DNA of 64,000 nucleotides from Plantago elongata (Eukaryota; Streptophyta; Magnoliopsida; Lamiales; Plantaginaceae): contig JAYMSP010000041.1 of the NCBI GenBank assembly GCA_036897095.1, positions 1-64,000 on the forward strand, given 5' to 3'. The notes below the pieces were generated by a model, which was not told where the DNA came from, did not search any database, and saw only the letters and a program-made list of their open reading frames with translations. Every line of letters starts with the position of its first letter. The stretch's first letter is position 1. Both the position numbers and the translations under genes were made by a program. This document shows, in pieces, positions 36,832 to 49,600 of the stretch.

Positions 36832-37625
36832 GTAAGAACTCCAGTTCAATTACAATTGAGGTTCTGACAAATTTTATTTGTGATACCGTTGCAAATGAGT
36901 TTTTATTTGTTTCTCAAGAATTGAATTGTAATTCAATTCTTCAACTGAACTAAAATGTGATTAGGGTCGGGCACGGGTTGGTATTTTGAGTATTTTGTGT
37001 TTGGGTACGAATATTTCGGGTACGGATTTTCAATTTTTTTTATTTAAACGGGTACTCGATTTCGGGTATTTGGTTACCCGAATTTTATAGTTCAATTTTT
37101 TTTTTTATCATTTTAATTCATATTTGAGTGCACAATATTTAGTTACCAATAAAGTACTAAAACTAGTGTTAATGCATTGAGTTTAAATTAAATAAACTTA
37201 GAAATTTTATTTTGAGAATTATACGTGGTAAATTTATTTAGTCATTATTCATAAATCATGTATAGTCATATTGTTCTCATATATACAACTCATATTAAGT
37301 TAGAATGCAATTAAAAAATATATTTTTTTTCATGATTACCCAACAAGTACCCAACCCGATTGGGTAGTAAAGCGGGGACCCAATACCCGAACCAATCTAC
37401 CCAAACCTGAATGGGTCGGACCGGGTACCTGAATACCCGACCCGAACGCCTAGCCCTAAATGTGATCACTATTCATTAATTCTACACTATAATTTAGTCA
37501 CTATTCATTAATTTTCCACTATACAACCATAAATTTATACCAAACACTAATTCTAATAACTCAAATACAATTTAGTCACTATTCATCAATTCTCCACTAT
37601 TCAAACGGGTTCAATTCTATACCAA
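36832..37625. mobile_element. Older MITE split by a later insertion
   Basis: The flanks of the 36962-37458 insertion appear to be halves of one older element, with left end CTTGTTTCAGTAAGAACT and an inverted right end TTCTATACCAAACAACC, and core repeats TAGTCACTATTCAT (near 37495 and 37574). It has no coding capacity. The boundaries are approximate. Confidence 0.45.
36962..37458. mobile_element. hAT-like non-autonomous element (497 bp) with 8-bp target duplication
   Basis: The element begins TAGGGTCGGGCACGGG and ends, read from the other strand, TAGGGCTAGGCG ... CGGGTCGGG. It is flanked by the 8-base direct repeat AATGTGAT at 36954-36961 and 37459-37466. Eight-base target duplications and TAGGG-type ends are typical of hAT elements. 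The ends are full of GGGTA/TACCC blocks; the middle is AT-rich with no open frame. Confidence 0.75.
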
Positions 37626-37635
37626 ACAACCGAAT

Positions 37636-38375
37636 AAATACTCCATTTGGTCCTGTATATTTGATATTCTACCCATTTGATCATGTATGTTTAACACTAC
37701 AACAATTGGTCCTGTAAGTTGTCTAAAAATTTAATTTTGGTACTCCGGTCACAAATCCGGGAAGGCAAACTAAAATTAGGTCTAATTCACCCTGATTCAA
37801 AAGAACCCGTGAATTAGTACTAATTCACCACCCTAATTAACGAACTAGAAAAAAATAAAGGAAAGCTCAAAATCATTATATATCTCTCCCAGTCTTCATT
37901 TTCGAGTTTTTGAAAAGCGACTAAGTGTCTCAAAAAATATTACTAATTTATACATTATATAGTAGTATGATATTATAAATAATTAATTAATTTTCGTGTT
38001 CTTAAAAATCAACGACTAAATACCTAAAAAATGTCACTAAATATACATTATATTTTAAGGTATTATAAATTAATTAATTAATTAATTATATATGCATTAA
38101 ATAGGGAATGAAGACGGAGAGAGATATATACTATTTTTTTGGTTTTTCTTTATTTTGTTTCTAGTTCGTGAATTAGGGTGGTGAATTAGTACTAACTCAC
38201 GAGTTTTTTTGAATTGGAGGTAAATTATACCTAATTTTAATTTGCAACGTTAAGTTTGTGACCGGAATACGAAAATTAACATTTTGAACAACTTACCAGA
38301 CTAATTGTGATAGTGGAAAACATACATGATCAAATGGATATAGTATCAAATATACATGATCAAATGAAATATTTT
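37636..38375. mobile_element. Non-autonomous element with about 250-bp terminal inverted repeats
   Basis: The left arm (CATTTGGTCCTGTATATTTG, CATTTGATCATGTATGTTT, ATTCCGGTCACAAA-like, TTAGTACTAATTCACCACCC) is repeated inverted at the right end over about 250 bases at perhaps 80-85% identity. The core is AT-rich with its own partial duplication (ACTAAATAC, TGTCACTAAATATACATTAT). Very long arms without a gene suggest a Mutator-type foldback element. I did not find a convincing target duplication. It abuts the older MITE. Confidence 0.7.
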
Positions 38376-38717
38376 TTTCAAAATAAAGAATTATTTGTCA
38401 TACCAATTAAATGATTAACTCTTCACTCAAATTCATCTTCTTATATAAAAAAATTAATTTCAGTTACACAAGTTGACTCAAATCATATGATTTATCCAAT
38501 TAGTCCTAGACTTGTTGGCAGGTGTATAATTTCCAAGAACAACAGAGAACAAACAGCGCGTAGATAGAGACCCGTGAGATGAAGAAGACCAACATACAAA
38601 CAGCAATCCACATTCCATTTCCTTCCTGATTAAGCTACACAAATTTCCCAATTGTTAAATACTCACACAAACTGTAATTCCATTCATCAGTTGACTCCAA
38701 TCCAAGAATCTGAATAC

Positions 38718-41700
38718 ATGGAGCAGCAACAGCCATTGTTATCTGCAGGTAATTCAAACTAAACATTCCCAAATTTCCCAATTCTGTGATCACTTTTCAA
38801 TTTATATTGATGAATTTGATCAGGGAAAGGCCAAATCGACAGATTGAACTCGTACGAGCACGTTGGAAGGGCAGGTACTGCTTCGATCACCGGAAGTGCA
38901 GTCAGCGTCGACGAGATTCGATCGGCGCCGGCGTATTCCGATCATTATCCTCCTTATCTGCATGACACTTTACTCAGCTCATCGCAACCTCCGCCAATTT
39001 ACCCCACTGGTGTGCATTTGAGCCGAAATTGGGATAAAAATGCTTTCTTTATGTTTTGATCAGTTGGGAATGTTTGAGATTTTGATCATTTTGTTTTGTA
39101 GAGCAAGCAGTTGGTTATCCTCAGGTAGCTTATTATGGATATCTAAGTGAAAATTCACCAGCTGCTGGTGTAGGAAGGTCAGTCCTTTCTCTTCTGTGCT
39201 ACTTTACGTTCTGAATTCTGATCAGTTGAATTTTGAATTTGATCACTGTGTTCTGTAGAACAAGTAGTTGATTGTGTTATTGTGTATGTTTGCTTTTTAA
39301 ACGGTTATTTAGGAGGGTCGGAATGTGTTTGCCTGTTTGGTTATTAGATCAGTGGTGGTCTCAGAAATACTATGTAATAAAGGTTAGAAATGATAAAAGG
39401 GGATGTTACAGAGTTGATCTAGATTCGGGACTAATGGAGGCGGAATACGTGAAAAGATTGTTTGGGACATAGGCAGTACCTAGTTTTCTTTCTGGCTATA
39501 CTTGAGTTTTCGACTTATTATCATGGGTGCCTTTTATTTCATTTATTTTTTCTATCTATGTTACGAGGAGATTTATATTCACACTACTTATGAGTTATGC
39601 GTCAAAGAGGATGTGATGGAATGGGATTTATCATATATTCTTTTACTATGTTAGAATGGCATGCTTACTGTATATTCTTACTAGTCATTAGTGGAGATGT
39701 GATAGTTTTTCGTGTTACTCTTACTACTTACTAAGAAGGGATAATACTTGAGACACCAAATTTAAATAATTGTCTCAGTATAGTTTTGCTTTTCCCCAGA
39801 GCTGTACCCCAATACCCCATCCTCTGATGCAATATGACCGGGTGACCTTTTTTCATTTAATACTTTCCATATAATTCTTCTTTCCTTTTGATGTGATATA
39901 CTGTAGTTTATTGGTAGGCTTAATACTGAAAGACTGCCCTATACCACTTATCATGTGCAAAAGTGTTAGGAACACAGACCTAATTAATTGTGATTACCAA
40001 GTAAAAACCTCCATAAAACGTCTGATTTAATTGTTTGTACCATCATGTCAAAGTAGAAACTAAAAAAAAATCTGATGGGGATTGCCGTGTTTGTAGATGT
40101 GAATTATTGTATTAGATTGATTGGCAGTGTTAAAGCACATGACATTATTATAGTGCAGCAACTTCATAAGTGGAAACAGTTTGAATTGCATTGAGGCCCT
40201 TATATGTGTTGAGCTTACATTTAATTTTTGTTTCCTACTAAAGAGAAGTGCGTACTTCGAGTTGTTTATCATTCATGCATCTTGAAATTGCTATTTTTGT
40301 GGCTCAATATGCCCGTCTCATAGACATGATACTATAAGTCTTATTGAAGAGCCATATGTTTCCATCTCAAGGCAAGTGCTGGATGAGGTTGAAATAAGAG
40401 AGCTACTCATTGATCATGTTGGTCATCGTTGTTGTTGGGGAAGCCGTCCTGCTCGAACATGGCATATTCATGCTGTAGAAGATTGCAATGTTTATGTGGG
40501 AACACTTGAATCGTTTACTGAAGAAAGAGAGACAATAACAGAAACCGAACCATATCTTGGTGGTGACGTGGATGGAAAAGATAAGGGGCCTGAACTTGGA
40601 GTGTGGGAAATGGATCTGAGGTCTGAGTTTCCTGTTCTATTTGTACCTGAGAAAGAATCACGCAGCAAGATCCCACATTCTGAATCTGTTGAAAAATGCT
40701 CAGGTACGTGTTACAAGAAATATCCCACAAATTGCATGAACTCATTCTAACATGGATTCTGACTTGAATTGTCTCAAATTTTATACAGTGATAATGATAT
40801 AATTCTGATATTATTCCAGGATGTGCCGGTAGAGGAAGTACCATCTGTCCCACTTGCAATGAAGACCAAGAACCTGGTTCCTACAGAGAGAATCACATGT
40901 TTCAGTGCCCTGTTTGTTATGGGAGAGGTTTAATTGCACACAGAGATGGATCAGATTCAATGTGAGTATCTAAATGTGGAACTTCGCAGAATCTTTGATT
41001 AAAGTTCACCTCTGGTCACAGCTGGGTGATGCTATGCTGCAGCATTCAAGTTCTAATATTTTGATTTCCTATCAATTATTCTCCAACAAACTTGGAAGTA
41101 TATGATCTTTTTGGTGCTTAGTACTTGTTTGTGTTATGTTTGATGATTTCTTTCTACAGATGTCAAAATTGTGACGGCAAGGGAAAGATTCCTTGTGTCA
41201 CGTGTGGTTCTCGTGGACTGATCAAATGTGAAACATGTCGTGGTGGTGGCTCTCTTTTGACACGCCAAGTTGCAGTAGTTAAATGGTATGTATATCAATT
41301 CACAAACTTGTAGCTTAGAATTCGATGCTTCTTTTGCTAATACAGACTTTCAAACAAAAACGTATCAGCCGTTACAATTCAGTGAACAAAAAAAGATAAA
41401 AGAGTTACTGATTAGTCTAATAGGTGCATTGAGCTATACATTCTACACCCTTGAGCTTGCAGAGCTTACTGTCAAATCTAGATCGACTTGTCAACATCCT
41501 TATTTTGTCGCGATTTGACAAGGCGAGCTTTATAGTGGCTCGTTGCAAGTAAGGTGACATAGTACTTGATTATTACAAGGCTGATAGTTTGTAAACTAGT
41601 TGATCACTTGATCTAGTTGATAGTTTGTAAAATGGAATATGAAAACTGATCAGAAAGCTTATTTTTCAACAAAATAGTTGGGGTAGTTTTTCAAGTCAAC

Positions 41701-42251
41701 TAGCTCGATGACTACTTAGGCATTCATGTAACGGACTAATATTGGTACAACTGCTGAATAATATGATTTTGCTGATTAAGTGATGCGGAAGTCGAGATAA
41801 AGTTTTTGAGTACAACTTGTAATAAATTTCTCTGAGCTATGTTAACTCTACGTGATTGCACTCCAGGAAAACGCATCTAGCAAGAAAAGTTAGTGCGGCG
41901 AGTGGAGCAGCATCAGTTCCAGATGAAGTTTTTCATAGAGCAAAAGGAGTGCAGCTGTGCAATACCCAAGCCCACCTATGTACCCCGGCATATTTTGCCG
42001 ACTCATATTTCCTCAACAAGTTTTCTTCAGAAGTAATTGCGGAGAGGGTTTCTGCACCTCAGGCAGCTCGTGTGATCTGTGAGAGGCATACCATATCTGT
42101 TGTCCCAGTGACTCGGGTGACCATGACCCGTAACCATAGTTCATTCAGTTTCTATATCATTGGTACTAGCAGAGATCTCTACTTGAAAGACTCTTATCCT
42201 TCAAGGTTCTGCTGGGGCCTATGTCCGTGCTTGGAGTGGCTGAAACTATAG
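38718..42251 (+). CDS. SSUH2-like cysteine-rich (DnaJ-type zinc finger) protein
   Basis: Homologous to animal Ssu-2 homolog (SSUH2); the plant function is not established to my knowledge. Seven exons give 425 residues: 38718-38748, 38824-39009, 39102-39177, 40372-40703, 40820-40961, 41160-41285 and 41867-42251, all GT-AG and in frame. The N-terminal 95 residues are low-complexity. The conserved core begins RQVLDEVEIRELLIDHVGHR CCWGSRPAR, followed by VYVGTLESFTEER and VWEMDLRSEFPVLFVP. The central part has repeated zinc-binding CxxCxGxG-like units (CAGRGSTICPTC, CPVCYGRG, CQNCDGKGKIPCVTCGSRG, CETCRGGG). The C-terminal part includes ARVICERHTISVVPVTRV and ends RFCWGLCPCLEWLKL. The open frame at 39272-39472 lies inside intron 3 and does not fit the family. 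Confidence 0.92.
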
Positions 42252-44260
42252 TCTGCTCGTCGTGCAGACGTGCTTTTAAGCAATAAGGCATGTATTTGGC
42301 GTGGATGCGTTGGCAGATGGTACATTGAGAATGTTGCAATATACTTATCCGGATTTGTTGTAAATGAAGGCATAAATAATTATTTTGTTGTAAGATTTAA
42401 TTGCCTAGTGTAAGGTCATATTGTATTTATGAGTATTGATTTGTTTCTTTAGAGCAAAATATGTTCAACTTGGATTTGAAAATTTGATGTTTTGAGATCT
42501 TCTTAGAATACATGTAGAGACATGTTATACGAAGGACACATTTACTAACTACAATGCACTTTTGGAAAATTACAAAAAAAGGATCAAAAGTTTATGACTA
42601 ATGTATGCTCGATGGGAGCTGCACCTCATCTATCAGAAATCCATCACATATGCACACATTTTGACCAAGTTAGGAAGTGGTCACTCACTCCACTGTTTCG
42701 GATGATAATGTAGCAGTAATCGCCCAATTGTGAATATTAGGCGGTTTATAACTTTGATCTGGAATAGTTGTCCTGCGTGACTAGCTAATTTTGTTAATTT
42801 AGATATGTATGTCAAAACACACCGTCTATACAGAAGATGCCGAACACTTTTCTGTAGCTATGGCTTAAGTAATATAATACCTTACTAGTTCAAAAAATAT
42901 AAATAAATGAATAAATAATAAACAATGCATGCTATATAACTCTCAAGTACAGTCTTTCATCTTTGTTTCAGCAGAATCACATGTGATTTCATACTTGGGT
43001 CTGGACTTCATGACAAAGATCATTAAGAAGATCTAGTATTCTAGTTCAGCATCTGGCCCAAACCTTTTACTTTTCATATTTTGAAATTGTAATTATGACT
43101 CGAACCCGATTTTAAAGAAGACACATCTTACTAATTAAATTGCACTTTATTATCATCGGATCCAGATTGTTAAAATATTGTCCCTTCACTAAATACAGAA
43201 AAGTTACCATGTTTTAATTTATATTGAATTTTTTTAACGTCAACACAATTACACAATTCATGACAAAAAAAAAATTACAAAGTACATATAATGGTGCGTA
43301 CATGGAGTGTTGTTTCTCACAAGAACAGTCGATAAGTATCCATACCGACCCAAATAAATTTAGATAAAAAACCAAACCAATGAGTGAGATACTGTTCATA
43401 TCTTGGTGTTACACAAATAATGAACTAAGGGTATCATGCAAGATTAAATTAAACCGAAGCATAATGTATGGTATACCATCCAATTCCAAACAAATACAAC
43501 CAACCATATCAAATCAAACTACTCTAACTAAAATGCATGACGTGTTTATAACAGTGGAAAATTATATTTGAACCGATCAAAACATACTTCTACTTATATC
43601 GTTATTTAATTTCATTTTATTAAGTATTTAGATACTGATTGGTATAGTATTTCAGTGCTCTTTTTTAATTGAAATTGAAAATTTTATATATAAAATATTC
43701 GATTTAAATGGAGAGATTGTCATTTCAACGGTATAACAAATGACACCTATTCCATATCTATGTTCCTCATATGGTAACATAATAATTCCAGAATTACTAC
43801 TGTACACATAATTATATTTTATATACATCATTTAAAGAGATATACTATAATCCTACCAGCTAAATTTTATCAATATTATTATCATTTCATCATCAACAAG
43901 ACAATTATCGGTAATGCTCCACCATCACTTGCATATATATTACAATTTACACGTATCATTAACTATTTCTTGTTAGTATTATTACAATTTCAAATGACGT
44001 TCTCGTATCAATTTACATGACAGGTTATATCTACTCGTTTTAGCCAAAGTTCTTGTGTTTGTAAATTGAATGGCGATCATTACATTTTCTCACTACTCTT
44101 GAGTCTTCCCCATATAGTATTAGTTAAGAGAATATATATTAACCGATCAGAAATAAAATATTTAATTACAATCATCATACAAATATACGACATATTATAT
44201 ACTGATATTATTTTATTATACTACTATAAAGGATACACTGCACTAAGTGCGGTGCTTTTG
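42252..44260. other. Gene-free AT-rich DNA after SSUH2
   Basis: The SSUH2 3' untranslated region probably ends near 42430. Beyond it there are only short, unconserved open frames and AT-rich sequence. I see no clear repeat structure. Confidence 0.4.
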
Positions 44261-44486
44261 CTCCATCCATCCCGCTAAAATGAAATAACTTTCCGTTTTG
44301 AGCGTCCCACCAAGTGAAACAATTTTTCATTTATGAAAATATAATCCCACAATACAACTTATTTTTAATCACACATTATTGAACCCACATGTATTTTTAT
44401 ATTTCAAATTCATTCTTAACCACATACTTTTTTTTTTTAAATCGTACAAAACTAAAATTTTTTCATTATTAACGGGACGGATGGAG
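44261..44486. mobile_element. Stowaway-like MITE
   Basis: The element starts CTCCATCCATCCCGCTAAAA and ends CGGGACGGATGGAG, the CTCCxTCCGTCCC ends of plant Stowaway (Tc1/Mariner) MITEs. It is followed by TA; a TA is not clearly present on the left. The 226-base element has no open frame. Confidence 0.75.
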
Positions 44487-45273
44487 TATAAAATTAATCG
44501 AATTTAAGTCACGTACAAACTTGCATATTGTATTTCATGAGATATTAGTGTCTTAATTGGGTAAATACAAAATGTTTTACACATTTATGAATACAAGTTA
44601 ATTTATAAAGTAGCGAAATTTTGAATATTACCAACCCATAAGTGAAAGAGTCGCTTCAGTTTATTTGTTGGGTAAATTGGCTTAGACCAACTTAAAATAA
44701 GTAATTTGTATGTAAATGTAGACATTTTACTATTTCTTATAAAGTGTGGGGTGCCTCCACTATTTAGTAGATTAAGGAGTCATGCGAGATAGTTATAATC
44801 ACAAATATATAATATTTTAAAAAGAACGACGGAATACAAATACTTATGTGCGAAAATGAAATACATATGCATGAAATGCCTTGAGTCTTGTTAATGGGTT
44901 CAATACACACCCAAAAATTAAAAGTTCAAAACTACCCAAAAGTCATTGACATCATCTAAACAATTCTAGCTTGGTTTCTTTGTCCGAACCCAATCAACAA
45001 CCACAACATTCAACTAAACTAACCCAATCACCTCTTTAAGTGTTTTCAATTCTTTTAGAATTTTCTTTTGGACTGTATATGTAAAAATTCTGAAGGAGTG
45101 TTGCGTGTGGTATGAAGTTATGAGCAAATAGAATTTAAAATATTGTTTTTTAGTAGCTAGTTGTTAGAGAATAGAGAAGAATTGTTAAACAAAGTGCAAT
45201 AGTGAACGACACTTTAACGAGTGAAATGATACTTTAACATGACAATTGAAAACTTACTATATTGTTTTAGAAT

Positions 45274-46127
45274 GGGTTAAATGCAAAATGTCCCCTTAAG
45301 TTATTGTAAATGTGCACAAAACCCCTTTAAATTAACAAATTAGTACAAAACCTCTTGAGTTATTGAATTAGTCACTGAGTTATAAAAAAAAGTGCATGAA
45401 ACCCCTTAATTATATTCTGAATAGAGAATGGTTGTGATTTGCATCTAGAATCGATTGATAAATTCGTCTTGTTCAACAATTGTAATTGTAATGCTATATT
45501 TCATGTTAATTAATTAAAAAAATCGAAAAAGTGCACGAAACCCCCTGAGTTATTAAAATATGTGCATTGAAACCCCTCGACCTTTTCTTTTTTCCTGCTT
45601 GATTGTGTTAGGTGCGACAATGGATTTTCTTTTAGTTTTTCTTACTCGAAATTATCTTCAACTTCACCTTTTTCCCGCGTACATGACTAATAATAAATTG
45701 GTATATGTTGTTTATATGCAGTGCCAATTTTAATTAGTGTTATTTATGATTATTATTTATATTTTAATAATTCAAATTTAAGTCATTTTAATATTTTAAA
45801 AAATTTGGACTATCGAGTCAAACTACACTTAGTATTTATGTAAAAGGGTATTGTAATGACTTAATAAGAATTTTATAAGATTTTGTGCATGTTTAATAAT
45901 TATGATAATTTTATTTACTTTTGCATTGATTTGGTGTGAGATAACGAAAATAAAAATTTATAGTCGCACTTAATTATGAGCTTGTATCTCACACTTTAAA
46001 AAAATGAAGGATGGAGGGTTTCATGCATATTTTTTAAAAACTGAAGGAGTTTTGGAACTAATTCGTCAATTTATGAGAGTTTTGTGCACATTATTAATAA
46101 CTCAGAGGAGTATTATGTATCTAGTTC
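45274..46127. mobile_element. Mutator-like non-autonomous element with long inverted ends
   Basis: The left end (TTAAGTTATTGTAAATGTGC, ACAAAACCCC, ACAAATTAGTACAAAACCTC, then AAGTGCATGAAACCCC) recurs inverted at the right end over more than 100 bases. The flanks carry an imperfect 9-base direct repeat, TTTTAGAAT before and TTGTAGAAT after (8 of 9 alike). A 9-base duplication and long arms fit Mutator-like elements. No transposase is present in its 854 bases. Confidence 0.7.
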
Positions 46128-46476
46128 TTTGTAGAATACTGAAGAGGTGTTAAATAAATTGTTAAAATAGATTTATTATATTGTTAAACTAAAAGTTAAA
46201 TGTGAAGTGTACGAGGATATATGCTTTGTGATGGTCCAGCCTGTTAATCGGTTTCCCCTTCGAACTTTTTTAATTAGTGAAGTTAACTTGCTTGGTTGAG
46301 TTGCTGTCTAATTATTGGGCCATTTGGATTTTACCACCAGTTCAAACGATTCTTGTAGTTGACTCCACACGTTTGTCTGTCAGTCCATATCATTGGCTTG
46401 GCTTGCTTACCTAATTCTCGTCGAAGAACATTCACAACCCTGTTACAAGGAACATCACAATTTCGAAATATATTTA

Positions 46477-46635
46477 GTGGCTGTTTGGATGGACATTTGA
46501 GTGGGCATTTGAATGGATTTTGGTGAAAATTGTGTTTGGATGGACATTTGAGTAGGGTATTTTAAGTGTATTTTAGGCCAAATCACTGTTCATCGAGCCA
46601 AATGGGGGTATTCAAATATCGAGCCAAACACCCCC
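46477..46635. mobile_element. MITE with TGTTTGGATGG ends, copy 2
   Basis: Same family and orientation as 35164-35309: GGCTGTTTGGATGGACATTT at the left, GAGCCAAACACCCCC at the right, and the shared core GTATTTTAGGCCAAATCACT. Slightly longer than copy 1 and with an extra internal segment (TTTTGGTGAAAATTG). Confidence 0.7.
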
Positions 46636-46639
46636 TAAT

Positions 46640-49600
46640 TAGTATCCACATACAATTTCGAAATATATTTAGTATCCACATACAATTCAACGAACGTCTT
46701 CGAAACTTTTAAATTTTACATTCATTTCTGCTCGACAAACTAAAGACGACCGTCACTTGTTTAGTTGTTAAATCTACATCAAAAGAAAATTCACTAGTCT
46801 TTTCTAATTTCGAAATTTTATTTCATATTTACTTACAATTCTACTAATGTGTTAAATCTGATCTGAATAGTGCATGGAAGTATTTTAGAGACACTTGTAA
46901 GTTTCAAGCAATTTCATAGAGTATATCAAATGGGGAAATTCCACTGTATTTCTTGTATTTCTTGATTCATTGTGGAATTGAGTTTGACTCTTTAACAACA
47001 TGGGGTTACATTTAACAGGAATTGGACAATTGGAGAATCTAATGATTAAGCACATGAGGAATAAAAAAGACTGATTGATTCTGGATATAATCATGAGGAG
47101 ATGTAAACAAAGTGAGTTAATTTGCTACTGTCATTTGTTGGCTTATTAATTCAAAGTCCTAAGTGGATCGGCAAGTGTTGTCAATTAGTGAAACTTAACC
47201 AAATTATGAATCCGGTATTAATCAACTCATAAACATATAGGTTAGGTTAAATCATGGAACCACAAGTGTCCGTTTCTTGTGACGCTTTTCTCAAAAGAAA
47301 TTGAGAAAAAGTTTTATAATGTAGAACAAACAACTAAGGTTCCGACACCTCAGGCCAAACATTCTTGTGCCACATTTCATTTGCCTTGTATAGATTAATT
47401 GATCATATTGATAAGTTTTACATTGAAGCTCTGATCGATTGGTAAACATTACTTTTAAATTGTAATATCATTTATATACTAAACCGAACCTAAATCGATC
47501 TTGTAATAAAAGTTATATATACAGCACAAATTTCCCATTTAAGATTTTCAGAAAGGAGCAGCTATGGACTTTACAGATGTATGCTAGAATGTCATTTGTC
47601 GTCAAGGCTCACATTCAACAATTAGGAGAACTTAGAAACGCGTGTGAGAAAGATGGTATTAAAAAAAAGAAAGCACCAATCAACAAATACTTAGTTGTAA
47701 TTTCAAATATAATAGATAGTATTTGAGTTCTAGACTTGTACTAATTTAGACTAGTTAAGTGACAGAGTTTCACAAATTCTTAGAGGTGTCCGTGTATAGT
47801 TAATCTCAAAGTATACGTTATGATGTTACTTTCGTTTTTCTTTTCAATGCACCTATCATCATTCATCATTATCGGTGTTTCTCACGATGTTATTATCAAT
47901 AATTTTCTCATCATGTTCACAAGTATGGTGAATTATATTTTTATTATAACCTTAATATATGTATGTACATAAAATTTCTCGAGATATTGTCTTTGAGTAA
48001 AATTTATTTAGACTTATATAATTATCTACTAGTTGACAACATTTTTAATTAGTACATCAATTATTTTGTTATCACACAAGTCATTTTATAAACATATGCT
48101 AGTTTGTTCGTTTTACGTACCACTAAAGAATTCTTCTATAGTAACTATTCACGAATTTTCTATTTATCAGATATACATATATAACTAAACTAAAAATCTT
48201 GTTCATTCACAATTTCATTCACTTGACTAATATATATATATATATATATATATAGAATTATTTAAAGTCTCCTAAATAATACTATAATAGAGTAGTTATT
48301 ACAAAAATAGAAGTATGGTAGTAAGCGCATATGGAAAGATACGGCGAGAGCCGACAAAGTTTGTTAGGCAGGAGAAAGAGTGACGCGTATATTAATTAAT
48401 TTTAGGAAAGTGGCGAGATGGTTCGGCATATCACACCGTCAAATGAAATTATGATCAGTCAGATTTGAATATTTTCTTTCAGTTCGTTTTATATTGTCAC
48501 CTAATAATCATAATCATTTGACTAGTACTTCCATTTTTCCATTGGTGTGAGATATTTACTTATCGAAACTACTGTCAACCTACACCTCCGCACACGGTGT
48601 CAGTTCGGAATTTAGACTAGACCAACTCAACGTTACGTCCCCGACTCAAGGAAGATAATACTAGACAGTTGGTAGTGTAGCCAAGCAAGCGGAGTGTGTT
48701 TTAAAGGCTTTGATTCCTATAGGAGTCGGAGAATCCCGTGAACAAGAAGAGACGTGCAGTCGTATCTTGGCTTGTTTAGCTATAGGTTATCAAGATTTTC
48801 GATTCTAACTAGGGTTTAATCACGATTATTTTATAATATAAGATTAATTAATTATTATGAAGTTGCAATAATCTTGATGAAGATATCCAATCGACTATAT
48901 TCAACGATAAGTAATAATAGAGAAATATATTAAGAATTTCAATTTTGTGTAATTTCTAAATCAAGAGGATATATCAACTTAAGTCATGAGGTCAATGAAC
49001 AAAGGTGGTCGCGTTTACCATCTACGAGTGATGAAGCCTCTTTCGTGCAACGATGGGGCCATCAAGGTGTTGGCAATTTTAAGATGGCTAGTATGATAAT
49101 TTAAATTTACATATTGTGCTCATAATACTTTTATAGTCGTTGATGTTGGATATTTTGTTTTTTAAATGCGTCACAAGAATCAGGTCATTCAATTACTTAA
49201 TGAGAATTTTTTTGGTTTGATGTCAATTATAATAAAAAACTAATTGGACAAATGAAAATAGAAAAAACCCAAAGTTGACTTGAAAAAAGGCATGCAAATT
49301 GACATTACTCAATTTTCTTTTACATTTTACATTTTATATCTAGTTGATTTACAGATAGAAGTTAGAACATTGTGGTTTTTGGACTTGAAGTTTAACCTGA
49401 AGAAAACATATTGGGTATAATAATTGATTCTCTTTATACTTGAACGTACTTTACTCGTTGGTTTCTCAAGAACTATTGCACGGAAGGAATTTGAAAATCT
49501 TCGAAATCTTAAATGCATTTCAGGTTGGTCCATTGCTATATTCCCAGACCTTGAGCTATTTGAAGAAATTGAATAAAAAGGAATTTGAACAATTAGATGT

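Noticed and set aside
39272-39472. Open frame inside SSUH2 intron 3 as an extra exon.
   Set aside because: Exon 3 joins directly in frame to the conserved RQVLDEVEIREL block at 40372, and the sequence of this frame does not resemble the family.
48600-48780. Possible tRNA gene (GTAGCCAAGCAAGCGGAGTG, then a later GAATCCCGTG).
   Set aside because: I could not form an acceptor stem or an anticodon loop, and the box B match is poor.
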